NCBI GenBank assembly: GCA_025175895.1
Contig: CM045991.1
Location: forward strand, 83,253,174 to 83,317,173
Reading direction: 5' to 3'
Origin: Wurfbainia villosa
Taxonomy: Eukaryota > Streptophyta > Magnoliopsida > Zingiberales > Zingiberaceae
Length of the DNA stretch: 64,000 nt
Position numbers and translations under genes: made by a program
Notes under the pieces: model-generated
The model's input: only the letters and a program-made list of their open reading frames with translations
What the model was told of the DNA's origin: nothing
The model's database searches: none
Shown here: piece after piece, positions 10,161 through 24,626 of the stretch
How positions within the stretch are numbered: the stretch's first letter is position 1
Layout of the letters: every line of letters starts with the position of its first letter

Positions 10161-11874
10161 ATGACCGGCTCTAACATTCATCTGCCGAAGTTCGAGGGGG
10201 AATTCGCTTGGTGGGAGAAGCGAATGGAGATATTCTTTGAAACCGATTTCGATATTATGCTTATAATGGAAAATAGTTTTGAGATGCCTAGGGATGAAGA
10301 GGGGAGAATACTAGACAAATCAAGGTGGACTAAAAAGAAAAGAGAGGAGCACCTTGCAAATTCAAAGGCTAAGCACCATCTCCTCAACATACTCCCCCAA
10401 CAAGAAGTAAATCGGATTGGGGAATGCTCTAGTGCCAAAGAGATGTGGGAGAAGCTAGTGGAGCTTCATGAAGGCACATCCGAGGCCAAGCTAGCAAGGA
10501 GAGATGTCCTACGCTCCCAACTCAACAACATCAAACTCGATAAAAGGGAGAAGGTAACATCTCTACATGCTAGATTTAAAGAAATAATAACCTTTTTATC
10601 TAGTGTAGGGGAGAAGATTTCAAATAGGGACATGTTCATGAAGGCAATAGATGCTTTCCCTCGGTCCTCAAGATGGAGCTCAATGGTGGACTCCTTTTAC
10701 ATCTCCAAGAATCTAGAAGTTAGCACCTTGGAGGAATTCTTCTCAACCATGGAGCTCCACGAAACAAGGCTCGAAGGAGTAGTAGAAGAGCCAAAATTTC
10801 AACCATCAAGGGGAGTGACACTATTGGCCAACAAGGGGAAGAAGAAGATGGAGACTCCCTCCTCCTCCGATGAAGCATCCTCCTCCTCCTCCATGGATAG
10901 CACGGAAGAAGCATACATGGTAAGGAAGGTAAGACGTGTTTTGAAAAATTTTAAATTTAATAAATCTAATGATAGAAGGGGAAGACCAAGGGGGAAGGTA
11001 ATTTGCTACAATTGTCAACAAGAGGGACACATAAGGGATAATTGTCCCCTCTTGAACAAGAGCAAAGAGGAGAGGGGAAAGAAAGAAGAAAAGAAGAAGA
11101 AGAGGAGCAAGAAGAAAAAGGAAGAGGAGAAGAAGGCCAAAGAAAAGGGGAAGGCCAAGGCACTAAAAGTAAGGACATGGGATGATCCCTCTTCTTCATC
11201 ATCATCATCCGAAGAAGAAGAACATGTCTACTCAAATCTTGCCCTAATGGCGTTTGATGACCTAGACACCTCCTCCTCCGAGCAAGAAGAAAGAAGCACT
11301 AGTGAGGAGAGATCAAGTGAAGGGGGAGCTTCATCCTCATCATCATCGAAATCGGAGGAAGAGGACATGAAGACTATGATAACGAATCTATCACCAAATA
11401 AAATAGTTTCTATGATTTCTAGCCTTACTAAGGATTTATTTGGGGCTAAAAAAAAAGAACAAAAGCATGCTAGATCAAATTAAGGCCTTAGAAAATAAAT
11501 TAGAACAAGCATGTCTAAATGTTAATAATGATGATGCATGCTCACATGACTATATGCCTTTTGATGTTAATGATGCATGCATTGAAGAAAATAAGATCCT
11601 AAGGAAAAAGTTAGATCATTTGACCAAGACCCTAGAAAAATTCACAATTGGCTCCAACACCCTTAACATGATCATAGGGAGCCAAAGAGCAAGCTTTAAT
11701 AAGAAAGGCCTAGGATATAAGGAAAATAAAAATGAAAAGACCTATAAATGCTTGATTGCTAGGGGTCAAGATAAAAAGAAAACAATAGCTAGAAAATGGA
11801 TCCCTAAGGAATTTTTAGTGAACCCCATAGGAAAGAACTTGTATTGGGTTCCTAAATCCATCGTTAAGGGTTAG
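10161..11874 (+). pseudogene. gag: Gag of A: UBN2-type with zinc knuckle, one frameshift
   Basis: Two overlapping frames (10161-11483 and 11440-11874) form one gag gene broken by a +1 shift in a run of nine A at 11448-11456; related copies encode KKKNKSM there. The first frame starts at MTGSNIHLPKFEGEF and carries the UBN2/Gag domain, a CCHC knuckle CYNCQQEGHIRDNCP (11004-11048), a K/E-rich charged stretch and a Ser-rich acidic tract. The second frame carries the leucine-rich segment, NTLNMIIGSQRASFN, ARKWIPKEFLVNPIGK and the SIVKG end. No protease follows. The shift may be a real mutation or a homopolymer error. Confidence 0.85.
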
Positions 11875-12277
11875 GAAAAACCCTAGGATAGTCAACCATA
11901 AGGATTTCACCTATATCTTATGTTTTGGTTGACTTAGGATGGTGGGACTTAATTTTAGAAATAGTGTTGGGTGATAATAATGCACCCATAAATAGTTTAA
12001 ATCATGCTCAACACTTAGTGTTATTTGATACTCATGACCTATACATTTTTAGCATAGTGTTGGGTGATGATAATGTGCCCATAAATTCATAATAATGCTT
12101 AAATCATGATAGTTAATGTAATTGTTATATATGTTTTGCAATCATGATTTATGATCTTGACATGTGATATATAATCATGGGCAATAAGGTTTTAAATCAT
12201 GCTTTGGGTAATACTTGATTTATTATTATGATTTCATACCTAATGCATGATTACAAATTGATGAATACATTGGTTTC
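11875..12277 (+). mobile_element. 3' noncoding region of A, part 1
   Basis: AT-rich, no frame. Two copies of a TTAGTGTT-like/GGTGATAATAATGC phrase (near 11960 and 12055) form a loose internal duplication. It breaks at ATTGGTTTC where Copia I inserted, and resumes at 23669. Confidence 0.7.
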
Positions 12278-14087
12278 TATTAGTGAAAGCCCTAGAGCCA
12301 ATCATGTGATGATTGTTGTATGAACTTTATTGTATCATATTCCTATTTATAAAGGCATGGTTATTATATTTACTTGTATTGGTGCCAAATAAACTAAGTA
12401 TAATAACGTCCTTGAGTAGAAGGTTCTTATCTATATCAATCGATTGGTTGAATCGATAATGAGATGATATAGGGAACACTACTCTTAATCATTCCTAGTC
12501 AAGTATTAACATTCAGGGACAATATTAATACGTAGAGACTAGCATGTAGGTCAACTCGATGACTTGATCTCACAAGTCATGGATATGAGATATCAAGTTA
12601 ACACATGGGTATGCATTAGAGAATGTATACTGAATGACCCGCCATGAGAAAGTATCATGTATTGTTATATAAGTGTCATATACTTTCTCATGTGACTATT
12701 AGTCCTTGGACCTGAAGTCACAATGGTTCCCTACATAAGGAGTTGCATACTTCGGCTTCGTCAAATGTCACCCGTAAATGGGTGGACTATAAAGGCGATT
12801 ACTGGGTATGTAACAAATTATGTGGAGGGATGTGAGTTATGTAGATGAGATCTATCCCTCCTATATGACGGGAGTGACATCGTTATTCTTGATAGAGTGA
12901 GACCATGAAGTGCATGACCATGCCCAAATGAGTCAATATGAGATATTGAGCTCATTTGATTAGAGTGAGTCTACTTGGAGTTCAAGATATAGATTGCACC
13001 GATGATGACACGGTCTATGCTTCAATTGGTCAATCTAGATGTCAAGGATAGAGGGACATTATCACATATTGTCAGAGTCACAATTAGTAGTCACAAAGGT
13101 GATGTTGGATCTCAACATTCTTGTAACTTGGGTAGCAATGATGTGTTGCTAGATACCGCTCATTGTTTATGTTCTTAAATAGGTTTATGAGCATTGCCAA
13201 TGTTACAAGAACCTATAGGGTCACACACAAAGAGCAATTAGATGGAGATTAGGTTCAAATGATGAACCATGAGGATTAGGTTCATGGGATGAACCAAATT
13301 GGATTAAGAGTAATCCAAATTAGACTAATTGAGTTAGACTCAATTTGATTCAAGTGTCGAATGAGTCTAATTTAGATTTGATTCATTGAGCCAATTTAAA
13401 TTAATGAATAGAGATTCATTAAATCAAATTGACTTGAATCAAGTGGTTAGATTTGATCAACCATGGGAGATAAGAGGTCAAGTTTGACTTGACTTGAGAG
13501 GGAAGATAAATGGTCAATTTTGACTTGACCAATTGTTATGTCATTATGTCTTGGCATGGGGGCCGGCCAATGATGATGTTCCACATCATCATGGACTTAT
13601 CATGTGGTGCCACCTCATGAGGGAGACCAAGAGCCATTGGCTCTTGGAGTTACATGCATGCATGTAACCCCCAAAATAAATTGGGCGGCCACTTTTCATT
13701 TGATGAGAAGTTATTTGGAATTAACTCCATCTTCTTCCTCCTTGGTTCTTCCTCTCTTGCTCTCCCATTCCTCATCTTGCCGAGATCCCTAAAGGGTGCT
13801 AGCACACTCTAAGGTGTCTTCTCCACCATTTGTCCGTGTGGATACTTGTAGAGGAGTATACACTTGACACTCTTCGAGATCCGACAAAGCATTTGGACTA
13901 GCGGGATAAGCGAAGGGCGTCGCTATGAGGGTAATTCTCTCATCATATAGATATATGGTAGATCTAGGTTATCCATAACACATACATGTAGTTTTTATTT
14001 TTTTTATATCTTCGCACGGATCCGTGGCCGGGCTTCTGAGGTTTCCACAACGCAAAAAACAGTTTTTGCGGCTCGGAAAGTCCAACA
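12278..14087 (+). repeat. 5' LTR of I
   Basis: TATTAGTGAAAGCCCTAGAGCC ... GGAAAGTCCAACA, about 1.81 kb. The first dinucleotide is TA where the 3' LTR has TG, a G-to-A change that breaks the canonical end. Otherwise very similar to 21849-23668. Confidence 0.92.
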
Positions 14088-14088
14088 G

Positions 14089-14101
14089 TGGTATCAGAGC
14101 C
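14089..14101 (+). other. Primer binding site of I
   Basis: TGGTATCAGAGCC, complementary to initiator-Met tRNA, one base after the LTR end. Confidence 0.92.
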
Positions 14102-15823
<1,722 letters not shown>

Positions 15824-16436
15824 ATGTCGACAAACATGAACACTCTCTCCCTGCGTTCTGTCCTTGAGAAGGACAAGCTCAATGGAGCAAATTTCCTGGA
15901 CTGGTACAGGAACCTGAGAATTGTTCTCACCCAAGAAAGGAAACTGTACGTCCTGGAACAACCCATTCTGGAGGCATCTCCTGCCACTTCCTCGCGAACT
16001 GACAAAGATGCTTATAAGAAGCATCAAGATGATGCATTAGATGTGTCATGTCTCATGCTCGCGACCATGAACTCTGAGCTTCAGAAGCAACACGAGTTTA
16101 TGAATGCTTATGATATGGTTAAACATCTTCGTCAACTATATCAAGGACAAGCAAGACACGAGAGATATGAGGTCTCTAAGGCATTGTTTCAGTCCAAGAT
16201 GCAAGATGGGACTCCCGTAGGTCCATATGTACTCAAGATGATTGGGTACGTAGAAAACCTACAGAGATTGAAATTCCCACTTGGCCACTGACTTGATCTT
16301 GAAATCTTTGCCATAAATCTACAATCAATTTGTCATGAATTACAACATGAATGAAATTGATAAGCCACTGCCTGAGATGCTCAGCATGTAGAGAACTGCT
16401 GAGCTCAACCTTAAGAAGGGAAAATCTGACTCCATT
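15824..16436 (+). pseudogene. gag: Gag of Copia I (decayed)
   Basis: Frame from MSTNMNTLSLRSVLEKDKL, with NGANFLDWYRNLRIVL and the conserved LRQLYQGQARHERYE core of Copia Gag. It runs 155 codons to a stop after LKFPLG, where a small deletion shifts the frame. The continuation (TDLILKSLP, YNMNEIDKPLPEMLSM) can be followed in another frame with further stops up to 16436, where it joins the pol frame. Particle-forming protein in the intact family; not functional here. Confidence 0.85.
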
Positions 16437-18308
16437 TTGATGGTGCAAAAGAAGAAAGGCAAGGGCAAGCCTAAAGGTAAGGGAAAGTCCCAAGCCAAGG
16501 GCAAAGGCAAAGAACTGAAACCCAAAGGAGGGGTGGCCAAAGAAGGGGCTTGCTTATACTGCAAGGAAGCTGGACACTGGAAGCGTAACTGCAAAGCATA
16601 CATGGAAGATCTTAAGAAAAAGAGAAGTGAGACTTCTACTTCAGGTATAAATGTTATAGAAGTCAATCTATCTATTTCTTCATCATGGGTATTAGATACC
16701 AGATGTACATCTCACATTTGTACCAATGTGCAGGCGCTGAGAAATAGCAGGGCATTGACAAAGGGCGAGGTGAACCTACGAGTAGGCAATGGAGTAAGAG
16801 TTGCTGCTGTTGCTGTAGGAACTTATGATCTATCTCTGCCCACTGGGCTTGTACTAGAACTAGATGAATGTTGTTATGTGCCTACTTTAACTAAGAACAT
16901 AATTTCGGTTTCTTGTTTGAACAAGAAAGGATTTACATTTATAATAAAGAACAAATGTTGTTCAGTTTATTTAAATGATATGTTCTATTATAGTGCACCT
17001 CTAATGAACGGACTCTATTTTCTAGACTTAGAGAGCCCCATCTATAACATAAGTACCAAAAGGTTCAAGTCAAATGAGTTGAACCAAACCTATCTCTGAC
17101 ATTGTCGCTTAGGTAACATAAATGAGAGTCACTTATCCTAGCTCCATAAGGATGGGTTGCTGGACTCATTTGATTTTGAATCATATGAGACATGTGAGTC
17201 TTGCCTTTTAGGCAAGATGACCAAGACTCTCTTTAGTGGACACAGCGAGAGAGCAACAGACTTGTTAGGACTTATACATAGTGATGTATGCGGTCCTTTC
17301 AATGTTGTTGCTAGAGGTGGTTACATGTACTTCATTACATTTACTGATGACTTCAGTAGATATGGTTATGTGTATCTGATGACATATAAATCAGAATCCT
17401 TTGAAAAGTTCAAAGAATTCAAGAATAAAGTACAAAACCAGCTTGACAAGAGTTTTAAGATACTTTGATCAGATCGAGGTGGTGAATACCTTAGCTATGA
17501 GTTTTGTGACTATCTAGCTGAGTGTGAGATTCTATCCCAACTCACTCTTCCTGGAACACCACAGTAGAATGATGTGTTTGAAAGGAGGAATCGTACCCTA
17601 TTGGATATGGTACGATCTATGATGAGTCACATAGATCTTCCTATATCCTTTTGGAGATATGCTCTAGACACAGCAACCTTCACACTTAACCGTGTACCAT
17701 CCAAGGTTGTGATAAAGACACCATATACGATATGGACAGGGAGAAATCCCAAGATGTCTTTCTTGAGGATTTGGGATTGTGAGGTTTACATTCGACGTCA
17801 AGTCTTAGATAAACTGGGACCCAAATTCGATAAGTGCTATTTTGTTGGATATCCCAAGGAGACGAAGGAATATTACTTCTACATTTCCAATCAACACAAA
17901 GTGTTTGTGGCAAAGACTGGGGTTGTTCTAGAAAGGAATTTTGTTTCTAGAAAAATTAGTGGGAGTACGTTCGATCTTGAAGAAATTCAAGATAAGGACT
18001 ATAGTACTAAGGCCTTGATGGAGGTTGAACAGGAACCACAAAGTGTTGTGGATGATGAGATTGTTGCACAAAGAATTGTGAAACAACCACCTGTTCAGGT
18101 AAACCTACCTCTTTGCAGGTCTGATAGGGTACGTCGTCAGCCTGAGAGATACTCATTTTTCTTGTCTGACCATGATGACGTTATGCTCATTGAGAATGAG
18201 CCTATCTCCTATCAGGAAGCTGTGATGAACCCAGATTTTGAGAAATGGCTAGAGGCCATGAGATCCGAGATGGAATCCATGTACACCAACCAAGTATGAA
18301 CTTTGGTT
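16437..18308 (+). pseudogene. pol: Copia I: zinc knuckle, protease, integrase (decayed)
   Basis: One reading frame with premature stops at 17097, 17466, 17565 and 18297. Order: Lys/Gly-rich tail, knuckle CLYCKEAGHWKRNC, protease region around SSWVLDTRCTSHIC (the catalytic D-[ST]-G is changed to DTR), pre-integrase zinc region, integrase core (HSDVCGPF, FTDDFSRYGYVYL, SDRGGEY, ERRNRTLLDMVRSMM), integrase C-terminus (VGYPKETKEYYFY) and the start of RT ending at NQV-stop. Three of the four stops are single C-to-T or G-to-A changes from Trp, Arg or Gln codons seen in H or F. Confidence 0.88.
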
Positions 18309-18313
18309 AATCC

Positions 18314-20364
18314 TGTTGGAATGTATACTGAAAGCCTAGCTCTTTTTGTATGAACATTTTATTTTGAAATAAGAATCACATGATCATTGTTTGCATTTTA
18401 TATATTCATTATATATGTGTGCATATTGTCTAATATTTTACATTGTAGATAACATGGTGCTTGGTGTGGCACAGAAGATCATGTTATCAGTACCTTGTAA
18501 AATATAAGTAAAGGCTCACAACCAAGATGGTTTTGGACAAACCATTGGCATGGTTGTAGTGTAGCTTGGTATTGTTTTATCTTGAACTTAGAGTTACACT
18601 AGTACACTTAGGTGTATTGAGTAGGACCGACATAGAGGTGATTCAATTTAGTACTGACTACATAATTGAATCGGACCTCGGATATTATGTTGTACATGCT
18701 CTTAATCCCGATATAATAACGGGCACATGTACTTAGTATTTATTTCTTTGATTTACCAGTGGGTGAGATTTAGATGGATTAAATCAATATGCCCGGTAAG
18801 TTGGGAAATAATATTATTTACATGGTGTGTTGATTATAGGAGGAAACCGTGTCCTATATATTAGGTTGATGATGTCCTTGAGGAGCTCATAAGGTTCATC
18901 ATCATGTAAACCCAAATGGTTGACTTAGTCAACATGATGATAAGGTTGAGTGGTACTACTCGAGGAATTAGATGTTAATTAATTGATGGTCGTAAATCAA
19001 TTAATTGTGACATTCGATATCTTAAACACGGGAGATTAATGTACAAATAATATGGAGCCCATATTGATTTATGGGGGTTGGTGAGGTAGTTCAATGATGA
19101 TCCTCTAGTGGAATGGAACATCATTGATGGATCAAGTTTGTGTGGTTCCGATCCATCGGGTGGCCAAGACCCAACTCCTCCTTATGGTCCCTATCATAGC
19201 CTAATATAATCCTTATGAAGTCTAGATCCAAGAATGTAAAACAAAACCTAGAACCAACGATTGGGATTAAATCCCTAAGATCCGATGGTTAGGATGAAAC
19301 CCTAGAACCAACGGTTGGGATTAAATCCCTAAGATCCGATGGTTAGGATGAAACCCTAGAATCGACGGTTAGGATTAAATCCCTAGATCCGACGGTTGGG
19401 ATAAAACCCTAGATCCGACGGTTGGGATGAAACCCTAGATCCGACGGTTGGGATGAAATCCTAGATCCGACGGTTGGGATTAAACCCTAGATCCGACGGT
19501 TGGGATAAAACTTAGATCCGACGGTGGAGATTAAATCCCTAGATCCGACGGTGGAGATTGGGCGGCAACTAAGTGATTTGAATTGGAATTAGGGTTTGGA
19601 AAGAAGTTGGGCGGCTAGGGTTTGGAGCTAGGGTGGGCGGCAATCATCTTCATCCAAGGTTGTTGCCGGCGCCCACTTCCTTCATTCTTCCCTTGGCCGG
19701 CGCCCATCATCTAAGCCTCTACCTTCTTCCTTGGCCGACGGTTCTCCTTCCATAGGTGGCCGGTTATCTCCTCCTCCCTATTCTCCAAGTGGCGTCGCAA
19801 CTCTTTCTGAAGTTGGCCTAGCATAATCCATTGCTCCTTGACCGGCGGTTGCACCAAATTCTCCAATTTGGTGGTCGGTTCTAGATAGGAGAGGTATTTG
19901 TTCATTTTTCTCTTTGTTCACAACGGACAAGGTAGAGGAGAACTCGATCTAGAAGGCTTCTACTCGTGGAGGATCTTCGTCCACACGTCGTCCACGAGAA
20001 GGATAGGACATACGGTAGAAGATCGTGAGGTATAAATTTATTTTAACTTTATGTACAGATCTGAGCATGTTCTTATTTGTTTTGATTATGCATGTGTGTG
20101 TGTGCAAATATATTGTATAATCATGGACCCCGAAGACAAACACAAAAACCGGCGATCCGTCCGTTGTCTCTTCCGCGGCTAATCAACTAGAAGAGTAGAG
20201 TTGCTTGAACAACTAGTTTGTTCGAGTGACCACTCAAGTTGTTAGCACGACGACGAAATGGTGTTGCTAAGGAAGCTCATCTCATCTGGATTAATCCTTT
20301 CATCAGTGAAAATTTTAATCCGGGGACATGGGAGCCAATGAGCCTCCGAAGCGACCTACCTACA
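18314..20364 (+). mobile_element. Solo LTR L (same family as F and H LTRs)
   Basis: TGTTGGAATGTATACTGAAAGCC ... GACCTACCTACA, 2051 bp, flanked by perfect TSD AATCC (18309-18313 and 20365-20369). Aligns along its length with the F LTRs (TGTTGGGATGTATACTG ... GGGGACATGGGAGCC). No internal sequence, so it arose by LTR-LTR recombination. It splits the RT domain of I between NQV and NPPEGV. Confidence 0.93.
19244..19558. repeat. Minisatellite, ~24-bp unit, in solo LTR L
   Basis: About a dozen tandem copies of a unit like TAGATCCGACGGTTGGGATT + AAAYCC. Many copies contain AAACCCTA (the plant telo-box word) and CGGTTG or CGGTTA (fits the MYB core CNGTTR). The same array occurs in the LTRs of F and, shorter, H. 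Confidence 0.9.
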
Positions 20365-20369
20365 AATCC

Positions 20370-21828
20370 ACCTGAAGGGGTCAAACCCATTGGGTGTAAG
20401 TGGGTCTTTAAGAGAAAGATTGATATGGATGGACTTACGCATACCTATAAGGGTCGATTGGTGGCTAAAGATTTTAAGCAAATTCATGGTATTGACTATG
20501 ATGAAACCTTTTCTCCAGTGGCGATATTTAAGTCCATTCGGATCATGCTTGCTATTGCAACATACCAAGATTATGAGATCTGACAGATAGATGTCAAAAC
20601 CTCATTTCTGAATGGAAATTTGCTCGAGGATGTGTACATGACACAACCTGAGGGTTTTGTAGATCCACAGCATACTGGGAAAGTATGCAAGCTGCAAAGA
20701 ACCATTTATGGGCTAAAGCAAGCTTCTCGGAGTTGGAATCTTCGATTCGATGATGCGATCAAACAGTTTGGTTTCATCAAGAATGAAGATGAACCCTGTG
20801 TCTACAAGAGGGTTAATGGGAACACAGTTGTCTTCCTTGTATTGTATGTGGATGACATACTACTCATTGAGAATGACATCCCTTCGCTACAGTCTGTGAA
20901 TACTTGGCTAGGGATGTGCTTCTTAATGAAGGACTTAGGTGAAGCAGCCTGTATTCTTGGCATCAAGATTTATAGAGTTAGATCTAAGAGAGTGCTTGGC
21001 CTAAGTTAGAGTACATATATTGACACGGTATTACTACGGTTTGCCATACAGAATTCCAAGAAGGGACTTTTGTCGATGTCACATGGTGTGAGTCTTTCGA
21101 AGACTCAAAGTCCCTCTTCTAGAGAGGAGAGAGACTGCATGGATAAGATCCCTTACGCATCTGCTATAGGATCTATCATATACGCCATGCTGTGTACTCG
21201 TCCTGATGTCTCGTATCCTTTGAGCATGACGAGTAGATACCAGTCAGATCCAGGTGAGCGTCACTAGATAGCAATCAAGAATATTCTTAAGTACTTGAGA
21301 AGGACTAAAGAATAATTCTTGATATTTGGAGGCGATGTAGAGCTAGCTGTAAAGGGTTACAGCGATGCCAGCTTCCAAACTGACCAGGATGATTATATAT
21401 CACAGTCAGGGTTCGTGTTTTGCTTGAATGGTGGCGCTGTGAGCTGGAAGAGCTTAAAGCAGGACACAGTTGCTGATTCTACAATATAAGCCGAGTATAT
21501 CGCTGCATCTGAGGCAGCAAAGGAGGCAGTTTGGATCCGCAAGTTTATTACTGAGCTTGAGGTGGTTCCTAGTATAGCAGATCCCATAGAGCTCTATTGT
21601 GACAACAATGGAGCAATTGCACAGGCTAAGGAACCTCGCTCACACCAGCGGACTAAACACATACTACGGCGCTTCCATCTCATTCGAGAGATTATCGATA
21701 GAGGAGATGTGAAGATTTGCAGAGTACCCACAGAGGCTAACATCGCAGATCCCTTGACCAAGTCTTTGGCACAGAAAAAGCAAGATGGCCACACTAGGTC
21801 ATTGGGTATTAGATACTACGGTGATTGA
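20370..21828 (+). pseudogene. pol: Copia I: reverse transcriptase and RNase H (decayed)
   Basis: Continues the I frame after L. RT motifs: GCKWVFKRKIDMDG, ARLVAKDF-like (GRLVAKDFKQ), TYQDYEI-stop-QIDVKT, YGLKQASRSWN, and the catalytic LVLYVDDILL box; then RNase H with ADSTI-like region, YCDNNGAIAQAKEPRSHQRTKHI and IADPLTKSL. Premature stops at 20581, 21007, 21265, 21313 and 21487; those at 20581, 21007 and 21265 match Trp or Gln in H or F changed by one C:G-to-T:A step. Ends TGA 21826-21828. Confidence 0.9.
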
Positions 21829-21835
21829 CACTAGT

Positions 21836-21848
21836 GCTAGTGGGAGAT
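21836..21848 (+). other. Polypurine tract of I
   Basis: GCTAGTGGGAGAT directly before the 3' LTR; the same AGTGGGAGAT word precedes the 3' LTRs of H and F. Primes plus-strand DNA synthesis in the family. Confidence 0.8.
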
Positions 21849-23668
21849 TGTTAGTGAAAGCCCTAGAGCCAATCATGTGATGATTGTTGTATGGTCTTTA
21901 TTGTATCATATTCTTATTTATAAAGGCATAGTTATTATATTTACTTCTATTAATGCCAAATAAACTAAGTATAATAACGTCCTTGAGTAGAGGGTTCTTA
22001 TCTATATCAATCGATTGGTTGAATCGATAATGAGATGATATAGAGAACACTACTCTTAATCATTCCTAGTCAAGTATTAACATTCAGGGACAATGTTAAT
22101 GCGTAGAGACTAGCATGTAGGTCAACTCGATGACTTGATCTCACAAGTCATGGATATGAGATATCAAGTTGACATATGGGTATGCATTAGAGAATGTATA
22201 CTGAATAACCCGCCATGATAAAGTATCATGGATCGTTATATGAGTGTCATATACTTTCTCATGTGACTATTAGAATGACTATTAGTCCTTGAACTCGAAG
22301 TCACCATGGTTCCCTACATAAGGAGTTGCATACTTTGGCTTTGTCAAACGTCACCCGTAAATGGGTGGACTATAAAGGCGATTACTGGGTATGTAACAAA
22401 TTATACGGAGGGATGTGAGTTATGTAGATGAGATCTATCCCTCCTATATGTCGGGAGTGACATCGTTATTCTTGATAGAGTGAGACCACGAAGTGCATGA
22501 CCATGCCCAAATGAGTCAATATGAGATATTGAGCTCATTTGATTAGAGTGAGTCTACTTGGAGTTTAAGATATAGATTGTACCGAGGATGACACGGTCTA
22601 AGTCTCAATTGGTCAATATAGATGTCAAGGATAGAGGGACATTGTCACATATTGTGAGAGTCACAATTAGTAGTCACAAAGGTGATGTTGGATCTCAACA
22701 TTCTTGTAACTTGGGTAGCAAGGATTTGTTGCTAGATACCGCTCATTGCTTATGTTCCTAAATCGGTTTAGGAGCATTGCCAACGTTACAAGAACCTATA
22801 GTCACACACAAAGGGAAATTAGATGGAGATTAGGTTCATATGATGAACCATAAGAATTAGGTTCATGGGATGAACCAAATTGGATTAAGAGTAATCCAAA
22901 TTAGACTAATTGAGTTAGACTCAATTTGATTCAAGTGTTGAATGAGTCTAATTTAGATTTGATTCATTGAGTTAATTTAAATTAATGAATAGAGATTCAT
23001 TAAATCAAATTGACTTGAATCAAGTGGTTAGATTTGATCAACCATGGGAGATAAGAGGTCAAGTTTGACTTGACTTGAGAGGGAAGATGAATGGTCAATT
23101 TTGACTTGACCAATTGCCATGTAATGGTGTCTTGGCATGGGGGCCGGCCAATGATGATGTTCCACATCATCATGGACTTATCATGTGGTGCCACCTCATG
23201 AGGGAGACCAAGAGCCATTGGCTCTTGGAGTTACATGCATGCATGTAACCCCCAAAACAAATTAGCCAGCCACTTTTCATTTGATGAGAAGTTATTTGGA
23301 ATTAACTCCATCTTTTTCTTCCTTGGTTCTTCCTCTCTTGCTCTCCCATTCCTCATCTTGCCGAGATCCCTAAAGGGTGCTAGCACACTCTAAGGTGTCT
23401 TCTCCACCATTTGTCCGTGTGGATACTTGTAGAAGAGTGTACACTTGACACTCTTCGAGATCTGGTAAAGCATTTGGATGAGCGGGATAAGCGAAGGGCA
23501 TTGCTACAAGGGTAACGCTCTCATCATATAGATCTATGGTAGATCTAGGTTATCCATAACACATACATGTAGTTTTTATTTTTTTTATATCTTTGCACGG
23601 ATCCGTGGCCGAACTTCCGAGGTTTCCTCAACGCAAAAAGCGGTTTTTGTGGCTCGAAAAGTCCAACA
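21849..23668 (+). repeat. 3' LTR of I
   Basis: TGTTAGTGAAAGCC ... AAAGTCCAACA, 1820 bp, canonical ends intact; followed by TSD GTTTC. Confidence 0.92.
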
Positions 23669-23673
23669 GTTTC

Positions 23674-24626
23674 GTGATCATAATGTGAAATCAATACATA
23701 TATATCTTTATGATCATATGGTATGTTAGGATGATACTTAACCTTGGGTAGAATTGCGTAAAAATTATAGTTAAGTATATACAAATACCTTTAGGAACAT
23801 CTCACACTCTCTATAGGCTACCTTGATTGAAAACTTAGCATGAGTGAGATGATAGGATGATACTAATGGTCCACTAATGCCTATGACATTTAGATGGTCA
23901 TTTAAAGTATCAAAATAGCAATAATAGACCAATCATGGGGAAGGTTTATGTTTAATTCATAGACATATTGCCCAAAGAACATGGTTGGATATTTCATATG
24001 TTTTCAAAACAATCTCTTATTTTAAAATCAGTGTGTTCATGTTTTGAAACAATCCAAAGAAAAACTAGGTGTTAAAATTGATACAAACTTGATCAAAAAC
24101 CTAGTTATTTTTGAAGCTTTTGGATTTTTGGATAATTTTTGAAAATATAATGATTTTTCATGAAAAATTATTTTTCATTGATAAAGATACTTACAAGAAA
24201 TATGTTCCCCAAATTTCTTGATTTTTCAAATTTTATAAAATTTTTAATGCATTTCTGAAATTCACCCCGAAAATCAAAAAAACCTGAAATCAGAGTGTCA
24301 GTCGACTGGTAGTCTGAACCAATCGACTGATCGACTGATAACATGCCCAATACCCCTCTTTTATCAGATTTTAAGACATGTTTTGGTAATTTTTGTTCCC
24401 TAGAGTTGATATCATGCTTGTATAAACTTTGTTTAATATTTTTTATGGTGTCAAAGGGGGAGAAATATACATGTTTAAGTAAGGGGAGAATTGTATTTAG
24501 GGGGAGTTTCATATATTAGGGGGTAGAGTTGATAATCATGTTTATTTACATGCTTTCTTACCTTAGTATTTTTATTAAATGTTTACCTAACTTAAATGGA
24601 TTGCCACACATCAAAAAGGGAGAGAT
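23674..24626 (+). mobile_element. 3' noncoding region of A, part 2, with polypurine tract
   Basis: No coding frame. Contains the family block CATATTGCCCAAAGAACATGG (near 23965), CAGTCGACTGG plus AATCGACTGATCGACTG palindromes (24299-24335), and GGGGGAG words. It ends with CAAAAAGGGAGAGAT (polypurine tract, about 24612-24626). Confidence 0.75.

Noticed and set aside
18314..20364. Possible full Copia element inside I
   Set aside because: Only one LTR length is present, with TSDs on both sides and no internal sequence, so it is a solo LTR.
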